Shown: piece by piece, positions 55,219 to 64,000 of the stretch
How the letters are laid out: the number at the start of each line of letters is the position of its first letter
Position numbering within the stretch: the first letter of the stretch is position 1
Assembly: GCA_019426215.1 (NCBI GenBank)
Contig: CM033394.1
Location: 16,388,195 to 16,452,194 of the forward strand
Direction of reading: 5' to 3'
Length of the DNA: 64,000 nt
From: Buddleja alternifolia
Taxonomy: Eukaryota > Streptophyta > Magnoliopsida > Lamiales > Scrophulariaceae
Program-made: the position numbers and the translations under genes
Notes under the pieces: model-generated
What the model was told of the DNA's origin: nothing
Database searches by the model: none
What the model saw: only the letters and a program-made list of their open reading frames with translations

Positions 55219-58200
55219 GTGTTATTTAAAACACAATTTATGCAGAAAAACCATTTACTCTTACTCAAACATATCTGCAAAATTTACTCTCTCTCTCTCA
55301 AAGCAAAAGAAAATCTCAGTTCATCTCTTTCACTAAAAATAGCACCAAAGAAATCTTCGTCTACTTCTGCCGAACTTACCATCAAGGTTACTGAAGGCCT
55401 TGTTGTCGATTGGAAATTCCTTTATGAACAACCTCAGATCAATCTAACAGACATGATGGACATGGTAGTCAAAGCTGGGCTTAAACCTTTCTTGACCCAA
55501 TACTCCTATCTGTTTCCGACTGAAGTCGACACCTTCTGGAAGACTGCTAAACTTTCAGAGGACAAGAAGTCTATCTCTTGTCTAATTCCTCTATCTAAGA
55601 AAGAGCCTCCCAAGGAATTTATTTTGTTTGCTGCCTCCATTGCTGAGAACTTCAATCTTCCAAATGAGGGTGAGGCATTGGATTGTGTTACTTTAAAACA
55701 AATCAAGGAAGCATGGACAACCATGAGTGCGTACGACGGTGTACCTTACACTCAGTACTTTGAAAAGAAAGAACTGGTATCCAAATACCGACTGTTGGCT
55801 GATTTCTGCAGCAAGATCATAGAATGCCGAGTGGGAACCTTTGATAAGGTGAACCCAGTACAATTTCAGATGATGACTGCTATACTCCTCAACATCAAGA
55901 TCAACTGGAGAGAGTACATTTTTGGAAGGTTTCGGGACTGTTTAAGAGCCTCGAATAAACCTTATGGGCTTGTTCTAAGTGATCTGCTGTACAACTCATA
56001 GTGTGTATACTCGTCTGGTCTCCCGTTGAATAAGACCAAGTTGCTGGGAAGTAGGATTTTGAATAATCTCTTCAATCCTCCCAAAATTGGTGGTGCTGCT
56101 AAACCACTATCTGAGCGTCTGGAAGTACGTCAAGAGTCCGATGAGGAAGCGGAGCGTCCAGTGCCAGAAGAAGTCGTGAAGCGTCCAGCTGCAACAAAGA
56201 AGAGGGCTCCCAGAAAGCCCAAGGTACAAGTTGTTCCTGCTCCTTAGAAAGATGATGAGGAAACTGATGAGGATGCACAGGACAAGTTACCTCTCAAGCG
56301 GAGGAAGCTGGAACGAATCATCAAACAAATCGAATTCGATGAACCAGCTGTTGCTCCTCCTGCTCAAGCACGTAAACTCGTTGAAGGAGTCAACGTGAAG
56401 AAAATATTCAAGCGCTCCAGAACAAGCAAGCGTCAGGCTGATCCTGTTCCTGAAGAGCCTGAGACTGTTGAGCCAAGCGCTCAAGTTGCTATTGAGCCAA
56501 GCGCTCAAGTTGCTGATGAGCCAAGCGCTCAAGTTGCCGATGAGCCAAGCGCTCAAAGTATTGCTGTTGAGACAAGTTCTCAGGGTAAGTTTATTTCTTC
56601 CCACAGCATTCCTATTCCTACATCTGTAGAAGATCCTGCTCTTATAGAGGATAGTTCTTTTGTTACAGCTTTAGCTCCAGTTGCTGCTGAAGCATCAACA
56701 GATGTCCTCCTAGATGTTGAGATGACAGAAGTTGTGGCTATTGCTAAAGATGTTTCCGCAGAAACTGCTGCAATTGGACATGAGGAACCTGCTCTCAAAG
56801 AGGTTCAATCATCAATCCCTGTTCAGGCTATAACAGAGGCACGCTCAGAAGGTCAGAGCATTGCTGAAGATGTTACAAAGCCAAGACACTTCTTCTAACT
56901 GGACCCGCTAAAGACGATTGATCATTCGATCAACTACATGCCTCCAGCACTTGAAGAAGATTTCATTCCTGCCGGATATAATGAAGACCGATATATTGCT
57001 GCTGAGAATGAGATTGCCCTGCTGATTGATATCGACAATAAAATCAGGGATATCGTGTTTAACGCTGAGATGACAGAAATTGAGAGAAAGTATTATAGAG
57101 CCATTGAACTAGGAAAATCTCCTGGTCAAATACCGTCTTCTCTTATTCTTCAATAAGACAGACACGGAGGAAGAACTCCTAGATGTGATGTGGATTTGGC
57201 ATATTATCTCGATTATGGCCACAACAAACCCACCGGTTTCGCTCTAAGAGATTACAATATTCGGGTGTATGAGCCTCTTCGTCCTAGCTTTCTCAATCCA
57301 TTAGAGTCAGTCTTGAACAGAGAAGGCTACACACACTTTCCTCAGACTGCTAATAGTATTGAAAATCTCTCTTCAGTCAATCCACTTCGCCTGTGGAAGA
57401 ATAAAGCAGTTCATGCCAGTGAGCGTCTCGAATCATTGACAGATTTGATTCAGACTGAAGCCGATGCATATTTTGACAGCGTCTGGAATGCCAACTATCA
57501 GACTGATAGATATCGCTTTGAATCTGATATCATGAAGGCATTCGCGCTATGGTCAATGCTGGAACAGGTTACTGCATGAATGAATTTAACTGGGTTGAAG
57601 CGTATGTGGGGAACAAATATACATTCTCAGAGTTAGTCCAAGCTCCCCATTTATTTGGCATAGGCATGCATGACAAGAAGCGTCATTTTGCCAAGTATTG
57701 TCTGAAGAAGCGTCAACAGAGAGTTGGACTTGTTCTCAAGCTCCCACTAATTAGACATCAAGTTGAACAATGTCTACGTCAAGAGCTTCACAGACTATCC
57801 ATTACTCCTCTACATTTCAACGCTCAAGCGTCTACCAATGGCAGTACTCAAATTACTAGCCTGAATTTTGCTCCCAACCACTGTGAAGATAATTTCAATT
57901 TGATGGTGAAGATTATGACTCTTTTATCTCTTTTCGACAAAATCTTCACTGCCAATCTCCGACAATGGAACGGTTCCGTCATCAACTCTTTTCGAGGATA
58001 TCCTCCGCTCCCTTCTATCCGCAAAGAGGTACTCAATCATTATGAGTTTGTCCTCTCACTGCTTGAAAGAAATCAGGGACTAGCTCAAGCGATCTATCCA
58101 TATTTAGGAGAGTACTACGTTGCTTACGTGCCTGAGGATCAGCGTCTCAAGTCTCTTCCCTTTGACTGCTTGATTGGATTTTCTAGACTTTACTGCCCAG

Positions 58201-59635
58201 ATTCAATCTTTTCCATCTGTCAAGCGCCAAAGTCTTTTCGAATCATGTGCTAGATATCATTGGTCCAATGCACATCAGGGCAATTGATAATCCCCTTCGC
58301 CACATTCATTTTCGGTACTTGTATGACTAGAACCAGACTCACTGAACTTTGGAAGCTGCGTCCACTTCTTATGCTGATTTAGCAAATTGGAACTTCCAAT
58401 TCGATGACTTTCGTCAACCTGAGTCAGCGCTTGAGGAAGCGCCTGCTATGTCAGTTGAAGCGTTCACGTCTGAAGTCACAAGTATTCGAGCGTCTGCTGA
58501 AGAACCCGTTCAAGCGTCTCCACCAGAGGATATTCCTGACGCTCCTGAACCGGTTGATGCTGATATTGCTGAGGATCTCACTCTTGACGTACGAGGTACT
58601 GCCTTTGATCCAGCATATCAAGCTCCCCTTGACTCTCTAAAACACTCATCCAGGTTCAAGCGACTGGCTCCTTAAGCGGTTCGTCTAGATGAGAGTCAAT
58701 CTTTCGGTCCTTTGCTCAAATCCGTTCTGGAGGATATAAGTGTTCATGCTACTCAGAATGAAGAATCCCTTCATTGGATTAAAGAAGGTTTGGCAAAAAT
58801 TGAGACTCACGTTATGAGCGCTCAGATTGCTCATATGCGAAGTTCAGCTCAAGCAGCTGTTGGTGAGTGCAAACAAGACTTTCAAGAAATGCATGATGCC
58901 ACTCAAGCAAACCAACTTGCCATGAAAGAAGAGCTTGAAAAGCGCCTTGAAACCCTTGAGACTTCTCTGAATGATGCTACCAGCGCCAAGCTCCTCGCCC
59001 TGCAGGAACGATTTGACAAGCGTCTGGACGACATCACAGATTCTATGTCTCAGATTGCTCATCAAGTCAGTTTACTCATAGAACACTTTCTGAAGTCTGA
59101 TGATGGCAATAAGGGGGAAGAGAAGAAGAAAGGAGAAAAGAGGAAAACGTCGAGTTCAAGAGCTCAAGAACCTACGCCTCTCAAATGTCAAGTCTTAACC
59201 TCTCCTTCCGCGCTAAGTCTCCCATCTTGGATAACTGCTTTAAAAGTAAGTGACTCTGGAGCGCCTAGTAGAACACTAAGGGATCCTCCAAGAGCACTAT
59301 ATCCAAATCTACCAATACCTACAAGAGCAATGTTAGAACAGTTTGACATCCCTCTTCAAAGAACATCCATTCCAGAACCTTCAGATCCCAAAATTTTAGC
59401 TGAAGAGAGGCAGATGTCTGACTTCATCCGAACTTTCAGAATTTGTCTAAGGTATATTGGTATTGATCCAACTGATTGGGACAAACACTTTAATGCCTTC
59501 AAGAAGAGACAACAAGAAGAAAATAAGCTCATAATCAACAAAGATCATGAAGCGATGATGACCTTGGAAGATAATCTGACTGAAGCTATCCGAGCTGAAA
59601 TGCCCAAGCGATACAAAGTTAGATCAAGTCATTAA
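55219..59635 (+). pseudogene. Extra ORF region of the copia element between pol and 3' LTR, function unknown
   Basis: A long coding region is visible as open stretches in one frame (55.2-57.58 kb, stops at about 55999, 56245, 56896 and 57154). It then moves to a second frame (57.55-58.25 kb) and a third (58.35-59.64 kb). The N-terminal part (ELTIKVTEGLVVDWKFLYEQ; about 250 residues) looks globular. The middle is Pro/Lys/Ala-rich with four EPSAQVAD-like repeats (56.46-56.56 kb). A second globular part follows (FNWVEAYVGN, LPFDCLIGFSR). The C-terminal part is a coiled coil (MKEELEKRLETLETSLNDAT) plus a Lys-rich tail. Some Sireviruses carry an envelope-like gene at this place, but I see no signal peptide or membrane segment. 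I do not recognise the family. Confidence 0.65.
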
Positions 59636-59853
59636 AGCTTTTTGATTTGCATTATCTATATTCTTGTCTCTCATACTTTGTTTGTTTAGTTGTAAAAATG
59701 CTTGTAACTCTCGATATATATAACATGCATTTTTTTTAGCTGAAACATCTCGTTGAAGCGTAACTAACCTTAACTAACCGTATCTAATCAAAGCTAACTT
59801 TTATTTTGGCTGTCTAACTCTTGAACTATAAAAGAGTAAGTATTGCCATCATC

Positions 59854-59867
59854 AAAAAGGGGGAAAT
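59854..59867 (+). other. Polypurine tract of the copia element
   Basis: AAAAAGGGGGAAAT lies directly before the 3' LTR. Confidence 0.85.
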
Positions 59868-61403
59868 TGTTAGGAATTTCATGTTAGATGTTTTGATGAT
59901 GACAATTAGGATTTTTCTGTTAGACCCCAAAATATGTAAGTTTGTTTTTCAGCTTTGAAGCGTTAGATTTGTAATAGGCTTTGCTTCATTCTTATTTTAG
60001 ATTGTGAGGTTAAGCTGTCTTAGACTAAGCACCTGATATGTTGTGGGTGAGTTTATCAGAAGTATAGTTTGAAGACTCAAGCGCCTGAAGTCTGAATAAA
60101 GATGAAGTTTCCAAGCGTTTAGAATGACCAGCTATTCCAAGCGTCACCTTATGGATCGAATTAATTCAAGGATTGAATAAGCGTCTATCAATGACTGATT
60201 TCACCTGAATCTATTTCTAAAGTCCAGAAGGAGTTTAATGCAAATATTCTCAAATGCATTAAATGTTGATAAGAGCAATAAATGTGATAAGCGCTTTCAG
60301 ACGTACGGAGAAGCCACCTTATTGGACTGTCAACTATTCAAAGACTGCAGCACCAACTTTTGTGCAGCAGATTTTCAGGAAAAAGAACAAAAGTTGTTCA
60401 CTCGCGAAAGTGAGAGACACGCGCCCTTGCATGTGTCAAACGGACACTTTTTCCAAGAATGCCTATAAATAGGACTTCAACAACAAGCCAAAAACAGAGA
60501 GAACAATTATCAAGTCGAATTGCTGTTGCATTGAAGTCTCATTCCTTACAATCTCAGAAAAGCCAAAACCTTCAAGAAAATATTCTCTTTGCTTTTCTTC
60601 AAATCCTGAGACAGTCAACCCAATATCTCAAACATTCTTTTCGGAGAAACCCACATTACTACTGAGATATTCCTAGTTGTTTGAACTTTATCAAAATCAA
60701 ACAAACCTTTTAGAAAAACCCCTATCCAAGCCTCGCGATCTGTGTGAAGTCGAAGTTGGATACTTGCCATATTTCTGGGTGAAAGAAGCAAGGGGATTGA
60801 AGTGATTTGGAGCAGAAATCTGTGTGATCAAGGAGCTCAAGTCATCGACATCCATCTCTCCCTAATTTGTAGAAGATTCTGTGTGATTCTTTGAGAATCA
60901 TTTTAGTGGATTGCCTCCAAGTGTTCGAGGAGAAGAAGGACGTAGTTGTGATTACACCACCCAACGAACCTTACAAATATTGTGTTCTTTACTTTACTTT
61001 CAGCATTCATATTGTCATATCATAATCTGATAAAGTAAAATTTAATCAAACGCTAAGCAACTAAATACACTTTTTGTGACGCTAAAGCTTTCAAAGAGAA
61101 GACTCCAAAAATTATTCCGCTGTGCTAACACTGATCAAAGAACTGAATGCTCAAAACTATTTGGTTGTAGTATTCAAGTCTTGAAATCTAAGTTAACTTT
61201 ATAAAAACAGTCTTTGTTAGACGCTTCACGAAAGCGCCTATATTTTAAGTGAACGCTTAAGCCAAGCGTTAGACACTTCAAGCGTCTACTTTTCAAACAT
61301 CCAAAAACCTTTTTAATACGAATCTTTTGAAGTCGAAAAAGACTTCAGGGTCTATTCAGCCCCCCCTCCTCTAGACCCTTTCGTATGCCACTTGGGACCA
61401 ACA
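59868..61403 (+). repeat. 3' LTR of the copia element
   Basis: 1536 bp; the same ends as the 5' LTR. It lacks about 30 bp around 60260 relative to the 5' copy and has roughly 40 base differences by eye. Confidence 0.92.
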
Positions 61404-62458
61404 AAGTTCCATTTGACGGATTGATTCCTATTGACCAATTGAGGGAGTTCATCATGGAAGCTATTAAAGAGAAGTTAGATGGAAGCTCTAAGATATCCTT
61501 GATGTATTCTAATCCATACACTCGAAGAATTGATGATCTGAAGATGCCAATTGGCTACCAACCTCCGAAATTCCAGTAATTTGAAGTTCAAGGCAATCTA
61601 AATCAGCATATAGCTCATTTCGTTGAGATATGCAACGACATTGGAACTTCTGGTGATCATATGGTAAAAAAGTTCATCCGATCATTGAAAGGCCATGCAT
61701 TTGACTGGTACACTGACTTAGAGGCTGACTCTATTGATAGTTAGGGGCAATTGGAACGTGAATTCTTTAATCTCTTTTATAGCACTAGACGAACGGTCAA
61801 CATGGTGGAGCTCACTAACTCTCACCAATGGAAAGATGAACTCACCATTGACTTTATCAATCAATGGAGGAACTTAAGCCTTAACTGCAAAGATTTTCTG
61901 TAGGAGACTTCGGCTATAGAAATGTGCATCTAAGGAATGCATTGGGGTCTTTGTTATATCCTTCAAGGAATCCAACCTAAGACGTTTGAAGAATTTGCCA
62001 CTCGAGCGCATGACATGGAGTTGAGCATTGTAGCAAGTGGAGTTAATGATCCACATGTTAAAGACCCATGGAAGTGAGAAGTCAACAATGGGAGCAAGCA
62101 CTTTCCCAAAGCTTCAAATAGTGAATCGATGACAGTAAGCATCACATCCATCAAATTCCATGGCAAAGATGTTGATAAAGGACCAAAGAAGATAACTCTC
62201 AAAGAGATGCAATTAAAGCGATATCCATTTCTCGATTCTGACATCCCTGGTATATTTGATCATTTACTCAATACAAGTCTTATAGACTTGCCTGAGATGA
62301 AACGACCAGGAGAAGCTGGGCGAGATGATCACCCGAAGTATTGCAAATATCATCGTTTGGTTGGCTACTCGATTCAAGATTTCTTCATATTCAAAGAGAA
62401 AGTCATGGAGTTGGCCCGCCAAGGAAGAATCTCGCTTAAGGAGGATGACGCTCCTTGA
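61404..62458 (+). pseudogene. gypsy gag, 3' fragment (after the copia insertion)
   Basis: Following the duplicated AAGTT, the frame reads DDLKMPIGYQPPKFQ, VKKFIRSLKGHAFDWYTDLE, LEREFFNLFYSTRRTVNMVE and WRNLSLNCKD. This is the retrotransposon Gag domain of Ty3/gypsy elements (FIRSL-G-AFDWY-L...). It ends with a DLPEMKRPGE and DDHPKYCKYHRLVGY stretch close to the protease-proximal region of related elements. Stops at about 61579, 61744, 61902, 61932 and 62076 break it. Confidence 0.8.
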
Positions 62459-62870
62459 GAAAACTATCAACCACACTCCCTTATAAGAGCTTAAACTGTT
62501 AGTAATACTCCTTGATACGAGTATAAAGTGTCTACACATTTCAAATAAATTACAAGTAGTGAACTCCTTGATAAGAGTATAAACTATCTGCAAATTCAAA
62601 TGCAAATGAAGACCCCTTGACAATAGTATAAACTATCTGCAAATTCAAATGCAAATGAAGACTCCTTAACAAGAGTGTAAATTGTTTGAAGATTCAAATC
62701 CAATTCAAGAACTCCTTGATATGCGTATAAACTGTCTGAAAATTCAAGGACTCTTGACACGAGCATAAACGATCAACAAATCAAATCCAAAGCGAAGACT
62801 CTTGACAAGAGTATAAATCATCACAAATCAAATAAATTCAAGAAAACTCATTGACACATGAATTTAAAAT
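62459..62870 (+). repeat. Degenerate tandem array in the gypsy element
   Basis: Six to seven units of about 55-65 bp contain ACTCCTTGAYAAGAGTATAA, then ACTRTCTGCAAATTCAAATG and AATGAAGA. They lie directly after the gag stop, in the non-coding part. Confidence 0.75.
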
Positions 62871-64000
62871 GAATGTTACTCCCGACCCGCATGAGTGTGT
62901 ACGAAGCCCCTCTCAAAGTGAAACTTCTTTGAACTACGTTATGACTTCATCCCTTCAGAGGGTACGTAGGCATCTTAGACACGTCTTTAAGTTCAGTCAC
63001 GAGTACGAAGTGCATTAGCATTTTCCACATGGAGTGATGGCGTTCATATGAACTTTGAAATTGATGTCATTCGTGATATGGGGGCATCTAACTTCTCTTT
63101 AGCACCTTCTAAATTTCAAGAGTATTGAAACCTTCAAAGTCCCACTGCTTCATCATCAATGGAGGAGTATTATCAAAAACTACGAGGAGGTTTTGGAGAA
63201 TTTGAAAGGCTTTCACAATGCTTGTTCAGACGAGAATGCCAAATTAAACTTTCAAACGATCATGATGATGCTTGATGGAGTTGACATCTTCGATGGGGGA
63301 GAATAGATGAGTGAAGTTGACAAGCTGGACTATGCCACTAAGTATGTTTCCTCTCCCAAACTCCCTTTGATGCTGAATCTTGGGGATGATGTTTCCTCCT
63401 TGATTTACCAAATTCCACGTCACTAAGTCAGTAAGGATTGTGATGTGTTTGAAGCAGTCAACCTTCTTCTTGTGAGTCAACAATAGTGATGGTGTCTCGC
63501 TCTATTTGATGCTAAGATTTGGAATTGACTCTTGCTCTTTGCCCATGTACGCCAAAGTCGTCAACAAAATTTGGATTGAACAACTTTTTTCTCTTTGCAT
63601 GGGAGAGGTTGATGGAATTCCATTGCCTTCTAAGACCAAAGTATCGCCATTATGTCATTGATGCTTCCTTGGAGTCCATTGAAAAAACTTCACCGACGGA
63701 AGTCAGAAAATGCTCATAACAGGTGGGCACCAAGCCTCAGAAAAGGCTCCATCAATGAAAATTAGCATTGTGTCCAGCGAAGGCACTACACTTTAGAAAG
63801 GCTTTGACAATATTGTTGTTCCGGTCACATGTTGAATCACACGTCTTTTCATCACATAATGTATCCACCCACCAGCAAAAGACGACGTTCGTCCACGCCA
63901 ATATCCGTCAATGTAATGGAACTCATTGGTGAATTGAAGAACGTTGTTTCCCCACCTTTCCTTCACTTCAATAATGCGCTGACCTGGCATCAATACGAGA
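62871..64000 (+). other. Remaining interior of the gypsy element, no intact gene
   Basis: The stretch GAACTACGTTATGACTTCAT and AGAGGGTACGTAGGCA near 62935-62975 is a motif common in non-coding parts of plant gypsy elements. From 63040, short stretches (FEIDVIRDMGASNF and neighbours) hint at eroded coding sequence, but stops are frequent and no pol domain can be named. Confidence 0.45.

Larger units (their letters stand above)
45598..61403 (+). mobile_element. Ty1/copia element, Sirevirus-like, 15.8 kb including a nested solo LTR
   Basis: LTRs at 45598-47162 and 59868-61403 begin TGTTAGGAATTTC and end GGGACCAACA. AAGTT flanks both outer ends (45593-45597 and 61404-61408). The primer site is at 47165 and the polypurine tract at about 59854. 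The order gag, protease, integrase, reverse transcriptase, RNase H is copia. Extra coding sequence of about 4.4 kb after pol, polypurine-like words repeated after pol, 1.5-kb LTRs and a tRNA-iMet primer fit the Sirevirus lineage (inference). LTRs differ by about 40 substitutions and one gap of about 30 bp (near 2.7% by eye), clearly older than the TR-GAG element. Several stops make it defective. Confidence 0.93.
44409..64000 (+). mobile_element. Ty3/gypsy element, 5' part, split by a copia insertion and running off the window
   Basis: A 5' LTR (44409 to about 45318) with TATA box is followed by a leader and a gag gene whose first 65 codons end at 45597. The same frame resumes at 61404, after the 15.8-kb copia element. 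After gag (to 62458) come a tandem array and non-coding sequence. The pol region and 3' LTR would lie beyond 64 kb. Internal stops show that the element is dead. Confidence 0.75.

Noticed and set aside
63519..63993. Open frames on both strands near the right end
   Set aside because: Short, without a recognisable domain, in the eroded interior of the gypsy element.

Overview
The window is nuclear DNA of a flowering plant, most likely a eudicot. Two short, intron-split plant genes and the last exon of a third survive in an AT-rich background, and everything else I can recognise is transposon or endogenous pararetrovirus DNA. I see no bacterial operon, rRNA, tRNA or CRISPR feature. All element boundaries and repeat counts below were read by eye from matching ends and target-site duplications (TSDs).

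Region 1 (1-15.5 kb) is the gene-bearing part. A minus-strand relic of a Ty3/gypsy chromovirus integrase is cut by an 811-bp hAT-like element (8-bp TSD TCTACGAG). A second hAT-like element lies at 3597-4446 (TSD GTAATGTC). Then come the last exon of a CLPT-type Clp-protease accessory gene (+), a complete four-exon cornichon homologue (-), and a two-exon gene of the At4g22758/DUF7054 family (-). Two Tourist-like MITEs and a probable LTR-derived block fill the rest.

Region 2 (15.5-25.4 kb) is one Mutator-like element (MULE) with long terminal inverted repeats (TIRs) and a perfect 9-bp TSD (GAAGATTGG). It holds two converging genes: a MuDR-type transposase from the left end, and a plant mobile domain (PMD) gene from the right end, where maize MuDR carries mudrB. 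A tandem array of about 187-bp units lies between them. Both genes carry frameshifts or stops.

Region 3 (25.4-31.4 kb) is a young non-autonomous LTR element of the TR-GAG kind. Its two 1426-bp LTRs differ at about eight sites, it has TSD TATAT and an Athila-like primer site, and it encodes only a gag fragment. Region 4 (31.4-36 kb) has no recognisable gene, only retroelement-like debris.

Region 5 (36.0-44.1 kb) is bounded by imperfect TIRs and a perfect 9-bp TSD (TTTGTATTA), as a MULE would be. Inside is about one genome length of a caulimovirid on the minus strand: promoter with an as-1-like motif, tRNA-iMet primer site, two small ORFs, capsid protein, movement protein, protease, reverse transcriptase/RNase H and a broken 3' ORF. 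A possible captured host presequence lies beside it.

Region 6 (44.4-64 kb) is a nest. A gypsy element (5' LTR at 44.4 kb) has its gag split by a 15.8-kb Ty1/copia Sirevirus-like element (45598-61403, TSD AAGTT). That element's reverse transcriptase is in turn split by an antisense solo LTR of a related family (51595-53361, TSD CACCA). The copia element carries a long extra ORF region between pol and the 3' LTR whose function I do not recognise.
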